From assembly GCA_963677445.2 (NCBI GenBank), contig CAXXGF010000080.1:70891-134890 (forward strand): a stretch of DNA of 64,000 bases. Reading direction: 5' to 3'. The DNA is from G963677445 sp963677445 (GTDB taxonomy: Bacteria; Bacteroidota; Ignavibacteria; Ignavibacteriales; Melioribacteraceae). The position numbers and the translations under genes are program-made. Shown piece after piece: positions 42,675 to 51,472 of this stretch. Position 1 is the first letter of the stretch. Each line of letters begins with the position of its first letter. The notes below the pieces were generated by a model. It made no database searches, was not told where the DNA came from, and saw nothing but the letters and a program-made list of their open reading frames with translations.

Positions 42675-45536
42675 TCAATTAAAAATAACACTGAAACCCA
42701 GCTTTACTTCACGTGGGCTGCCATAGTTGCCCGGCCGCTGGGAATAATAGTCATTAACCTGATCAATCGGGAACATTCCCGGATCACCACGATTTATTCT
42801 TCCGCGAATATCATCAAACTGACCGGCGTTGGTTGTTTCCTCAACACTGAATCCGGCGCGGCCGCTGCTGGCATAAACATACACTTCACGTTCGGTATCA
42901 AAAAGATTATTGACATGAAGGAAGAGAGAATATCTTAATGATCCTATCTCAAAGAATTTTTCAAATTTCAGGTCTACATTCCACTGAATAGGTCTGTTGG
43001 TTGAATTCTGTTCAAATGTAATCGGCACCAGTTCGGAAGGGAATGAAGGAGTGTAAGGGGTGCCTGTCTGGACAAACGCGACCAGACCAAGTGTCCAGTC
43101 TTTCGGCTGAACCAGATTAAATGTAGCATTTATCACATGCTGACGGTCGAAGTTCAAAGGTACGAGATAAGTTTCAGTCTGCTTGCCGGAAGATTGACTG
43201 TAAAAAAGTTCATCCGATGGCTCTGTTCTGTTTCCTTCGGCAATCTGGAAGGTATAGTCAAGCGAACCCTGGAACATGCTGTTTTGTCCACGTCGTTTGA
43301 AAAGTGATAATGTTATTCCTTTTACATTTGAATAAGCCAGATTTGTCAAAAGTTTGAACTGTCTTCCGGAAGTGGTGTATATTGTCTGTGTGTATATATA
43401 ATCTGTTACATCTTTGTAATATCCGGTAAATTCAAGTCTCAGGTCTTCTGTAAGTCCCTGTAGCAGACCCATTTCATACTGAACTGATTTCTGAGGATCG
43501 ACATTCGGATTTCCAAAGCTTGGAGTCGAGCCAACATTGGTTACGTAAAAAGTAGGATTCCTGTAAAGTGAACTTAGCGATCCATTCTGATAAAAATGTC
43601 CGTATGAAAAACGAATTATACCCTGGTCGGTTATCGGGTAAGATACGCTGAAGCGGGGGGAGAGCATGTGTTTAACATCCGCGGTAGCAAGATTTCTTGT
43701 AATCTCACCTTCTTTGTATGTCTGGAGCTCACTTGAAATCATCGGATTATATGACGCGGTCGGGTTAAAATATTCATACCTTAGACCAAAGTTAAGGATC
43801 AGAGATTTCGCGAGTTCTATTTTATCCCTGAGATAAGCCGCGAATGAAGAGGGCTTTCTTATATAATGGGTATAAAGTGAAGGTGAAGTGGGAATTCTTC
43901 TTACAATTTGAGTTGAAGGATTGAGAAGATCATCAACAGTAAGGGAACCAAAGTTTCCTTCAGCGGATGAATCAACCCTTCCTATCTCAATATTGTATGA
44001 TTCCACTTCAAGTTCAAAGAATCTTCCTTCCATTCCGAATTTAACTTCATGTGTTCCCCATAACTGGGCAACCATATCAAGTTTGATACCTTTCGTGGTT
44101 GTCTCCCTGAAAAATCTCAGGTTGTCGGTCCCGCCTGTAAGGAAAGTCATATTCGGGAATGTTCTCTGGTAAAGAGAAGGAAGATATCTCGGGTCATCTA
44201 TATCTTCATAAAGATAATATTCGCCATTATTTTTTGTGTAGGAAGCTTTAACAGTATAAAACATGTTTTGGCTTACAGTATGTGTGAATTCAAGAGCGTT
44301 GTGCAGCGCGTCTGAATAAGTGCGTCCCCTTGTGTCAGGCGCATATTTTGCTTCCAGAGTACCAATTGAACCGCCGCCGTCAGATTCTCCTTTATCCATA
44401 ACAACTTCATATTTGAGTTTCAGGGTAGGAGTAATTTTATAAGAAAGGTTGGCCTGAAGGTTCAGGTCCCATCCTGTGCTTAAAGGTACAACTTTTCCAT
44501 CACCTGTCGGCAATCCTGTGGTATCGCCAAAAGGATTAAAGAAATATGATTCGAGCGAACTGGCTCTCAAAGAATGATCACTCGGAAATTGAGCTCTTGT
44601 AATATAAGAGTCGGTATTATTATATAACCTTTCGCCGTAAATATATCCTTTTCTATTCGAATAAACCCCTGAGAAGAAAAATTTCAGATCGTCGCCGAAA
44701 AAAGGAACCGGCCCGCCGAAAGTACCTTCAATACGGGAGCGGTTAAGGGGATCGAGGTCATCAATATGCGGAAATATCTGATCCCGTTTTGAAATATAAT
44801 CACCGGTATAACTCCTTAAGCTGCCGGTATAATTGGAACCGCCTTCTTTAGTAACGTAATTCACAACACCGCTGAGCGCGTTGCCATATTCGGCGCTGAA
44901 AGTTCCTGTGGAAACCGAAACTTCCTGAACGGCGTTGGTCGCCAATCCTATTGAGCTTTTGTTGCCATAGGGATCGTTCAAAGAAACACCGTTAAGAGTA
45001 AAAGCAACTTCGTTGCCTTCGCCACCCCTGAAGTGAAGCTGCCCGTCGTTACCCACAACAACACCAGCCTGAAGTTTGATAACATCTGTTATCTGATCAA
45101 CCGGCAGTTCTTCAATTGTTTCACCGGTAATAGCTACTGTCGGGTTTGTAAGGTCCTGACGAATGAGGGGATTTCTTTCACCCTGAACTATTACAGCGGG
45201 CAGATTGATATCACCTGTGCCAAGCTCAAAGTCAAGTCTGGTTGTGAAGTCCACATTAACGCGGACATCAGTGATGGATTTTTTCTGAAATCCGATAATT
45301 GATGCCGTTACAGTATATACTCCGGGCGGCACATTCAGTATTACAAAGTTTCCTTCCATATCGGTTGCGGCTCCCATTGAGGTGCCCAGGATCATTACGT
45401 TGGCCATGGGCAGTCCTTCTCCGGTTTCCTTATCAACAACCGTTCCGGCTATCTTACCGGTGCTCGCCACTGCGACGCCGGCCGAAAATAAAAGGATTAA
45501 TAAAAATGTGAATAAATGGAATTTTTTTTCATTCAT
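42675..45536 (-). CDS. TonB-dependent receptor with carboxypeptidase-like N-terminal domain
   Basis: 953 residues: signal peptide, then a carboxypeptidase-regulatory-like Ig domain (GKIAGTVVDKETGEGLPMANVMILGTSMGAATDMEGNFVILNVPPGVYTV, about 28-80). A plug domain follows, with GNDGQLHFRGGEGNEVAFTLNGVSLNDPYG and ISTG/GNALSGVVNYVTKEGG, then a large barrel ending REVKLGFSVIFN with the terminal aromatic. It imports a substrate across the outer membrane using TonB energy, as SusC/CarboxypepD-type receptors do. The start at 45536 has GAGG upstream; the longer frame to 45578 lacks support. No SusD partner is present; the giant T9SS protein takes its place in the operon. Confidence 0.93.
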   Translation of the reverse strand: MNEKKFHLFTFLLILLFSAGVAVASTGKIAGTVVDKETGEGLPMANVMILGTSMGAATDMEGNFVILNVPPGVYTVTASIIGFQKKSITDVRVNVDFTTRLDFELGTGDINLPAVIVQGERNPLIRQDLTNPTVAITGETIEELPVDQITDVIKLQAGVVVGNDGQLHFRGGEGNEVAFTLNGVSLNDPYGNKSSIGLATNAVQEVSVSTGTFSAEYGNALSGVVNYVTKEGGSNYTGSLRSYTGDYISKRDQIFPHIDDLDPLNRSRIEGTFGGPVPFFGDDLKFFFSGVYSNRKGYIYGERLYNNTDSYITRAQFPSDHSLRASSLESYFFNPFGDTTGLPTGDGKVVPLSTGWDLNLQANLSYKITPTLKLKYEVVMDKGESDGGGSIGTLEAKYAPDTRGRTYSDALHNALEFTHTVSQNMFYTVKASYTKNNGEYYLYEDIDDPRYLPSLYQRTFPNMTFLTGGTDNLRFFRETTTKGIKLDMVAQLWGTHEVKFGMEGRFFELEVESYNIEIGRVDSSAEGNFGSLTVDDLLNPSTQIVRRIPTSPSLYTHYIRKPSSFAAYLRDKIELAKSLILNFGLRYEYFNPTASYNPMISSELQTYKEGEITRNLATADVKHMLSPRFSVSYPITDQGIIRFSYGHFYQNGSLSSLYRNPTFYVTNVGSTPSFGNPNVDPQKSVQYEMGLLQGLTEDLRLEFTGYYKDVTDYIYTQTIYTTSGRQFKLLTNLAYSNVKGITLSLFKRRGQNSMFQGSLDYTFQIAEGNRTEPSDELFYSQSSGKQTETYLVPLNFDRQHVINATFNLVQPKDWTLGLVAFVQTGTPYTPSFPSELVPITFEQNSTNRPIQWNVDLKFEKFFEIGSLRYSLFLHVNNLFDTEREVYVYASSGRAGFSVEETTNAGQFDDIRGRINRGDPGMFPIDQVNDYYSQRPGNYGSPREVKLGFSVIFN

Positions 45537-45690
45537 ACCTACTACCTCGATATATTTAGTATTTGTAAGCTTCCGCAAATGGTTAAAAATAATTATCTTG
45601 GTAAAGATAAAATTGTTATGTACTTAAGTCAATCTTTATGTCCTGTTTTCACCACAAAATTCCATAATTTTTTAACACAAAGCCTTAAAC

Positions 45691-46485
45691 TCATATCAAC
45701 ACTATCTCACCATATTCATAAAGCCCGGCAATTTCACCATGCCATTTAATTTTAGCCGGTTTTTTCAGAAGTATTTTACCAAGCTCTCCATCAATTCTGA
45801 ACAGAGGATAATATTTTTCCTTTGCCGCTGTAGAACTTATCCTGGTAATATTATCCAGCCCTACCGAAGAGATATCTCCCTGGGCCTCCTCATGCAATTC
45901 TATAAAAGGAGTTTTTTCAGTCGTTCTGTATATCTCTCTTTCTTTTGTCTTGTAATTAATAGAAATATAAATTTTTTCATCTTTAATGTTTTTTTTCGGC
46001 TTTTTATCTTCCGCAGCTTGTTCTGCCTTCTTTAGCGCGGGCCGGGTATCCCTGTTTACAGTTCTGAATCTTGAGCGGAATTTGGTATATTCTATTTTTA
46101 AAGCCTCATGCTCAAGTTTAAGCGATTCAAGTTTTTTTAACAGATTATCCCTTTCTCTCCCTGCTTCTGTAAATCTCGGTTCAAAAGGCAAAAGTAAATC
46201 ATGACCGAGGTTATCTATTTTTTTATCGAACGAATTATATAGAAAATAGATAACAGCAATAAATATCGCGGTTATTACCATTAGCATCCAGGTAAGGAAG
46301 GTAGCATGAGAACTTACCCCCTCAAGACTTCCGACTTTAGATTTCAGATATTTTATCTCTTTTTGCTGCTCCTGAACCTGTTCTTTCAAAGAACTGTCGG
46401 ACTGCTGCACATCGCGGGCTTTAACTGTCGCCAGATTTTGGACAAGCATAAGCAGTATTACCGCGATAATTATTCTTTGCGCCAT
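45691..46485 (-). CDS. membrane protein with coiled-coil segments, unknown function
   Basis: 264 residues. A hydrophobic N-terminus (RIIIAVILLMLVQNLATV) is followed by a coiled coil (LKEQVQEQQKEIKYLKSKVGSLEG), a membrane helix (FLTWMLMVITAIFIAVIYFLYNSF, about 80-105), a second coiled coil (RDNLLKKLESLKLEHEALKIEYTKFRSRF), a Lys/Glu-rich linker and a C-terminal beta-like region of about 80 residues (KTPFIELHEEAQGD to EYGEIVLI). I do not recognise the family. The start at 46485 has GGAGAAG upstream, unlike the longer frame to 46551. It precedes the TonB receptor on the same strand with a 154-base gap; linkage is uncertain. Confidence 0.7.
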   Translation of the reverse strand: MAQRIIIAVILLMLVQNLATVKARDVQQSDSSLKEQVQEQQKEIKYLKSKVGSLEGVSSHATFLTWMLMVITAIFIAVIYFLYNSFDKKIDNLGHDLLLPFEPRFTEAGRERDNLLKKLESLKLEHEALKIEYTKFRSRFRTVNRDTRPALKKAEQAAEDKKPKKNIKDEKIYISINYKTKEREIYRTTEKTPFIELHEEAQGDISSVGLDNITRISSTAAKEKYYPLFRIDGELGKILLKKPAKIKWHGEIAGLYEYGEIVLI

Positions 46486-46655
46486 TCTTCTTCTCCGATC
46501 ATCCGCTGATAATTTTCGGTAAAACTGAAAAGAATATAATGTCATTTTCAATTTTTTTCAAAAAAAATATGCTTCCGGCAATAAAAATTTAAACAAAATA
46601 ACTATTTTGATCTTATGAAATTTCATTAGTAATTAAACAAAACTTTGGAGATGAT

Positions 46656-48011
46656 ATGCCAACATTAATGGTGAGTGTTTCAGGAATAAGGGGAATTGTT
46701 GGGGATGGCCTCGATCCAAACGTCCTTGTAAAATATACTTCTGCTTATGCCGATTTCTGCGGCAAAGGAAAAATTGTACTGGGATCAGATGGAAGAATAT
46801 CTGGCGGTATGGTATCAAAAATAGTTGCCGGGACACTGATGGCAAAAGGTAATGATGTAATTGATATTGGCGTCTGCCCCACCCCGACAGTTTTATACAA
46901 CGTAAAAAAACTGGGCGCTGTGGGTGGAATCCAGATATCGGCAAGTCATAATCCGAATGAGTGGAACGCTCTGAAACTGCTCAATGATGAAGGTGAGTTC
47001 ATGACTCCGGCTCAAAATGCCGAGATGCTTGAATTGCTCGATAAATCTGTCAACAGTTACCAGGTCTGGGACGGACTTGGAAAATTTGAGTGTTATGAAG
47101 AGGGACTTGAGAACCATCTTAGAGATGTCCTGAAAATGGAACATATAGATATAGAAGCGATTAAAAAGAGGAAATTTAAAGTATTGCTCGATTGCGTTAA
47201 TGGCGCTGGAAGTTTTATTATGCCCCGTTTGTTAAAAGAATTCGGATGTGAGGTAATTGAACTGAATTGTGAAAAAACCGGCATTTTCCCCCGGCTTCCT
47301 GAGCCCATTCCCGAGAATCTGACCGAAACGATGCAGGCTGTTATCGATAACAAAGCTGATATTGGTGTTATTGTCGATCCGGATGTTGACAGACTTGTGT
47401 TGATTACAGATAAAGGAGAACCATTCAGTGAGGAAAATACAATCACACAGGCTGTGCGTTTTGTTCTGTCCAAAACAAAAGGAAGCGTGGCCGTTAATCT
47501 TTCTACGACCAGGGCGGTTGAGGATGTCGCATCAGAAGCGGGCTGTGAAGTATTCCGTTCCCCGGTTGGAGAAGCAAATGTGGTAAAAAAAATGAAAGAA
47601 ACCGGCGCGGTGATTGGCGGAGAAGGGAGCGGAGGAGTAATTTATCCCGCGCTTCACTATGGCCGCGACGCGCTTGTCGGCACAGCCATTACCCTGCAGC
47701 ATCTTCTTGAATTTGGCGGCACAATGACAGAATTAAAGGAGAAGCTCCCCGCATATTTTATTTCCAAGAAAAAGATAAATATTCAGGGAAAAAATCCTGA
47801 TGAGGTTATTAAAAAGCTGATCGATAAATATTCAGGAGAAAAAATAAACACCGATGACGGACTTCGGATTGATCTTCCCGATCATTGGGTCCATTTCAGA
47901 AAATCGAATACCGAACCGATTATACGCTGCATCGCGGAAGCCGGCACGAAGAAGGAAGCGGAAGCCCTTACTGATAAGTATTTTGCCGAAGTTAAATCGC
48001 TGCTTGATTAA
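46656..48011 (+). CDS. glmM: phosphoglucosamine mutase / phosphomannomutase family
   Basis: An alpha-D-phosphohexomutase moving phosphate between C1 and C6 of a sugar. The 451 residues hold the four family signatures: the phosphoserine loop SASHNPNEWNALK (Ser near 97), the metal loop DPDVDRLVL near 240, the sugar-binding loop GEGSGGVIYP near 325 and the phosphate-binding RKSNTEPIIR near 420. SGIRGIVGDGL at the start matches GlmM and archaeal-type enzymes. GlmM is the more likely role because cell-wall synthesis needs it, but phosphomannomutase activity cannot be excluded. TTTGGAG precedes the start; a terminator follows. Confidence 0.88.
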   Translation: MPTLMVSVSGIRGIVGDGLDPNVLVKYTSAYADFCGKGKIVLGSDGRISGGMVSKIVAGTLMAKGNDVIDIGVCPTPTVLYNVKKLGAVGGIQISASHNPNEWNALKLLNDEGEFMTPAQNAEMLELLDKSVNSYQVWDGLGKFECYEEGLENHLRDVLKMEHIDIEAIKKRKFKVLLDCVNGAGSFIMPRLLKEFGCEVIELNCEKTGIFPRLPEPIPENLTETMQAVIDNKADIGVIVDPDVDRLVLITDKGEPFSEENTITQAVRFVLSKTKGSVAVNLSTTRAVEDVASEAGCEVFRSPVGEANVVKKMKETGAVIGGEGSGGVIYPALHYGRDALVGTAITLQHLLEFGGTMTELKEKLPAYFISKKKINIQGKNPDEVIKKLIDKYSGEKINTDDGLRIDLPDHWVHFRKSNTEPIIRCIAEAGTKKEAEALTDKYFAEVKSLLD

Positions 48012-48022
48012 AAATTGGAGAG

Positions 48023-48058
48023 GCCATCTGCCTAATGCAGGTGGCTTCTTTTCTTGAA
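48023..48058 (+). terminator. Rho-independent terminator after the phosphohexomutase gene
   Basis: GCCATCTGC (48023-48031) pairs with GCAGGTGGC (48037-48045), with one G-T pair and a 5-base loop, then TTCTTTTC. It overlaps the 3' end of the convergent DUF58 gene. Confidence 0.8.
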
Positions 48059-48940
48059 GTAAGAAAGAAGGGCCTTATCGAATGGAGTTTTTGTATCAAT
48101 AAGATTATATTCTATTCCAAATGAAAGACATTCACTTTTAATTTTTTCCAGAAAATCTTTCATTGTTTTCATGTAAGCTTTCTGGATCTGAGCGGGTTGT
48201 GTGGTCATTTCCTCGCCGGTTTCCATATCGACAAATATTGCGTCGCGGCCTATCGCGAAATTTTTCTCAACCGGATCGAGAAGCTGAAAGACTATCACCT
48301 CATTCTTCTTATAATGAAATCGTTTGAGAGCCGATATCACTTTTTCAGGGTCATCAAAAAAATCGGATATTATTATTACCAGCCCTCTTCTTTTTATTTT
48401 TTCAGCTATGATGTTAAGACAATCGGCAGTTTCTGTTTTTTTTGAGGGTTTTATATTCTCAAGATTTTTCAACAGCGCTGAAAGATATACTTTCGCCGAA
48501 CGGGGGGGCATATATGATTCGATTTCATCGGAATATAACGCGAGCCCCGCTGAATCCTGCTGATTAAGCATAAGATAGATCAGAGCCGAAGAAAGGAGAG
48601 TGGCATATTCGAGTTTGGTAACTTCACCCGAGTGTTTAAAATCCATCGATCTGCTTATATCAACAATAACATGCCCAACAAGATTTGTCTCTTCTTCAAA
48701 TTGTTTTATAAAAAATTTCTCCGATTTCGCGTAAACTTTCCAGTCGATATTCCTGATCGGATCTCCCTGCTGATAAGCCCGGTGTTCGGAAAACTCCACG
48801 CTAAAACCATGAAAGGGACTTTTATGAAGCCCGACCATAAATCCCTCAACTACCAGGCGGGCTTTTAATTCGAGTGAATCAAGCCTGGAAACAACCGCGG
48901 GATCAAGATATTTTCTCCAGGTGTTATCTCTTTTATGCAT
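48032..48940 (-). CDS. DUF58 domain protein
   Basis: 302 residues of the DUF58/vWA-like family usually found beside MoxR ATPases. Signatures: GFMVGLHKSPFHGFSVEFSEHRAYQQGDPIRNIDWKVYAK (about 33-72), then a MIDAS-like DISRSM near 94 and the vWA core LVIIISDFFDD near 190. The function is unproven; chaperone or envelope-assembly roles are proposed. Its ATG overlaps the stop of the upstream TPR lipoprotein (TAATG), so translation is coupled. No moxR gene is within the window. Confidence 0.9.
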   Translation of the reverse strand: MHKRDNTWRKYLDPAVVSRLDSLELKARLVVEGFMVGLHKSPFHGFSVEFSEHRAYQQGDPIRNIDWKVYAKSEKFFIKQFEEETNLVGHVIVDISRSMDFKHSGEVTKLEYATLLSSALIYLMLNQQDSAGLALYSDEIESYMPPRSAKVYLSALLKNLENIKPSKKTETADCLNIIAEKIKRRGLVIIISDFFDDPEKVISALKRFHYKKNEVIVFQLLDPVEKNFAIGRDAIFVDMETGEEMTTQPAQIQKAYMKTMKDFLEKIKSECLSFGIEYNLIDTKTPFDKALLSYFKKRSHLH

Positions 48941-49452
48941 TATTCAGCCGATTTTGCCGACTTTTCAAGAATTTTTTCCGGAGGTATACCAAGATTTTTT
49001 AATTCAGCTTTAGCCGATGCCGCCAGTTCATTATCAGGATATGTCTTTAAAAAGAGGTTATACGCTTCCTCGGCTCCTTTAAAATCCTTCAACTCGTTTG
49101 CTTTAATAAAACCAATCATGAAAAGAGAATTTGGCGCCGGTTCACTGTCAGGAAATTTTTTATATACCGTTGTATAATATTCAATCGCTTTGCTTAACGA
49201 CTGTTCGGCAGTAAGATTTTTGGGAACTTTGCCATGATAGAGCTTGCCCAGCTCGAAGCTGGCATCCAGGAGATATTTTGAATCGGGAAATTCTTTTACC
49301 AAATTTTCATATTCCGCAAGGGCGTCTAAATATCTTCCCTCATCTATATGATTTTTAGCGGTGTTATAATAATCATCTTCCGATTTGCCGGAACATCCGG
49401 TTAAAATTAAGAAGATCACAGATGTGATTAATAATACTGCTACTTTTTTCAT
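48940..49452 (-). CDS. TPR lipoprotein, BamD/YbgF-like
   Basis: 170 residues: lipoprotein signal with lipobox ILTGC (Cys near 20), then three to four tetratricopeptide-like helical pairs (YYNTAKNHIDEGRYLDALAEYENLVKEFPDSKY, then SKAIEYYTTVYKKFPDSE, then FKGAEEAYNLFLKTYPDNELAASAKAELKNLG). The repeat spacing resembles BamD and YbgF/CpoB-type proteins, but at this length neither is certain. It should sit in a membrane facing the periplasm. It is co-translated with the DUF58 gene. Confidence 0.85.
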   Translation of the reverse strand: MKKVAVLLITSVIFLILTGCSGKSEDDYYNTAKNHIDEGRYLDALAEYENLVKEFPDSKYLLDASFELGKLYHGKVPKNLTAEQSLSKAIEYYTTVYKKFPDSEPAPNSLFMIGFIKANELKDFKGAEEAYNLFLKTYPDNELAASAKAELKNLGIPPEKILEKSAKSAE

Positions 49453-49555
49453 ATTTAAGCGCCTTGATATTTATTAAAAAACAATCAAGCAAATTTAATG
49501 AATGAGTCTGAAAGAAAAAAGGATGTTTTTAAGGAATGCTTTTGAAGCAAAACTG

Positions 49556-50584
49556 TTATATCAGTTTTTTTACTTTGTATGAATCGCCTCTGTTAAAGGA
49601 GATGCTTTGCCCGATTGACTCAATATGCTGCTCAAGTTTCCTGCTGAGTCCCCAATTGAGATTTTTCCCCGGCGAAGGTTCGCATAAACCTGAATAATTC
49701 TCAGGTGTATAATTCTGAAAAATATTATTCGCGCCGCAGTTTAACGCTATCTCCCTGCTATTTTCACTCACTATATCGATAAGGTGACTGGTGGCAATGT
49801 GAATATCCTTTAAAACAATCCTTGCCACGGCTATTACCTTCAGGCATCTGGTCAGATCAGCGGCGCTGTAATTCTGGTAGGGAGTAAAGGGAGCCGGAAT
49901 AAATGGCTCGATAATAAGTTTGTCGAGCTCAAGTTCTGATGCCAGCAGAATATCATCAGCGATATCTTCATTAGTCTGGTGAGGCAGACCGACCAGGATG
50001 CCTGATCCGGCCTCAAACCCGATTCTTTTCAGATAACGCAGATGCTGAATTCTTTCATTTTGCAGTTTTTTATTATGATATTGCTTATAAAGTTCTCTGT
50101 TGGCGGTTTCATGTTTTAAAAGATATCTGTCGGCCCCGGCGATTTTCCATGTCCGGTATTCATCAAATCCCCTGCTTCCCAAAGCAAGTGTAATCGCTAC
50201 GTCGGATAGCTGTTTAATCGAATAGATCATATAGGATATAATATCGGGATCATAATAATTATCCTCACCCGAAGAAAGAACGATCGTTCTGAGTCCCTTG
50301 CTTACCGCCCTTTTAGCAGCCTCAACAACTTCCGGAGCCGACATCCTGTATCGCTCTAAAGAAAAGTTATCCTCCCGCATGCTGCAGAACAGACAGTTTG
50401 ATTCACAATGATTCGATATATCTATGACACCACGAATGTGAACTTCATCGCCGCACCATGTATTTCTTACACGGGTGGCCCTTTCGAAAAGACGCAGCAA
50501 AGCATCAGACGAAACGGTTTCCAGCATCCGGATTATTTCATCCCTGCTAAAATGTTCTTTTTCAATTAATTTCTTTATATCCAT
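49556..50584 (-). CDS. hydE: HydE/PylB-type radical SAM enzyme
   Basis: 342 residues with the radical-SAM triad CESNCLFC (C-x3-C-x2-C) near 60. Other marks are the HydE-like GDEVHIRGVIDISNHC, YRMSAPEVVEAAKRAVSKGLRTIVLSSGEDNYYD, LLKHETANRELYKQYH and GFEAGSGILVGLPHQT. HydE helps build the H-cluster of [FeFe]-hydrogenase; the sister PylB makes methylornithine for pyrrolysine. No hydF, hydG, hydrogenase or pyl genes are in the window, so the gene is an orphan here and the symbol is tentative. The ATG at 50584 gives the family's usual length; the upstream ATG at 50656 has no ribosome site. Confidence 0.78.
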   Translation of the reverse strand: MDIKKLIEKEHFSRDEIIRMLETVSSDALLRLFERATRVRNTWCGDEVHIRGVIDISNHCESNCLFCSMREDNFSLERYRMSAPEVVEAAKRAVSKGLRTIVLSSGEDNYYDPDIISYMIYSIKQLSDVAITLALGSRGFDEYRTWKIAGADRYLLKHETANRELYKQYHNKKLQNERIQHLRYLKRIGFEAGSGILVGLPHQTNEDIADDILLASELELDKLIIEPFIPAPFTPYQNYSAADLTRCLKVIAVARIVLKDIHIATSHLIDIVSENSREIALNCGANNIFQNYTPENYSGLCEPSPGKNLNWGLSRKLEQHIESIGQSISFNRGDSYKVKKLI

Positions 50585-50656
50585 TAGTTCTTTGCTGCTT
50601 CTAAAATATTTTGCTTTTAAAGTATTTACAACTATTGTACCAACAATTCGCCTCAT

Positions 50657-51061
50657 TTTTGCCGTTTTTTTTGTGAAAAAATTAACATTTTCTTAAAACA
50701 GAGAAACTATCACCATATTATTTTCATTTTTCAGGGAAAACCTCTTAAATTCGTCGCGGAGAAAACAAAAGATGACACAGCCCGGAGGAATATGAGGAAT
50801 TAACAATGTCGAATTACGAATTGGTCCTCTGTGGAATATTTCCCGGATCGAATCCGCTCTGCTAAAGCAACATTATTGCTACGCCAACCTTTGTCCGGAA
50901 TATAATAAGCAACCTGTCTTTCACTAAACCGTGTTTTATACTGTTGAAATTGATCGTGAATTATTTTATCTTCTTTTAGATATAAAAAAGCAGATTGAAG
51001 CTTTATATAGCACATAAAGTTCTTATTATCTGATTATATTCTTCGAAAAACAGGAGAGGAT
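50657..51061. other. intergenic region with a possible gene remnant
   Basis: No solid gene is seen. A 71-codon minus-strand frame at 50800-51015 has protein-like stretches (FSERQVAYYIPDKGW, then ALAERIRSGKYSTEDQF) but no ribosome site and no recognised family. It may be the tail of a decayed gene. A GAATTACGAATT patch near 50812 is of the kind seen in other intergenic regions of this window. Confidence 0.3.
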
Positions 51062-51472
51062 ATGAAAGAGAACATTTCGCGATATAAAAAGTATCTGTTT
51101 TACCTGATGGCGCTGCATTCCGCGGGAGTCGGAATCGGACTGATAACACAGCCATCAGTTGTTTTCAATTTTCTCGGTTATGAAACAATTCAGGAAAATT
51201 TCTTCCCCGCCCAGGGTGGAGTGTTTCATCTGTTGATGGCATTTTGTTATTATCTCTGCGCCATCCGTTTGGAATCATTTGGAATTCTTATCTTTTTTTC
51301 ATTTGTCGTTAAAATGACAGCGGCGCTTTTTCTTTTCCTCTATTTCATTTTTGTTTCTTCTCTTACGGTAACTCTTCTTTCAGCTTTGTCCGATCTTATA
51401 ATGGGGCTTGTTATTTATTTCCTCTTTGGCTATTCATATTTTCTTAGTCTGTTCAGGTATAAAAATGAATAA
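51062..51472 (+). CDS. four-helix membrane protein, unknown function
   Basis: 136 residues, almost entirely four hydrophobic segments (about 10-32, 45-66, 75-100 and 103-125), with a positively charged N-terminus (KENISRYKKY). It has a strong AGGAG upstream and overlaps the following epimerase gene by 8 bases (ATGAATAA), which suggests a coupled pair. I do not recognise the family; it is a possible membrane anchor or partner for the epimerase fusion. Confidence 0.72.
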   Translation: MKENISRYKKYLFYLMALHSAGVGIGLITQPSVVFNFLGYETIQENFFPAQGGVFHLLMAFCYYLCAIRLESFGILIFFSFVVKMTAALFLFLYFIFVSSLTVTLLSALSDLIMGLVIYFLFGYSYFLSLFRYKNE

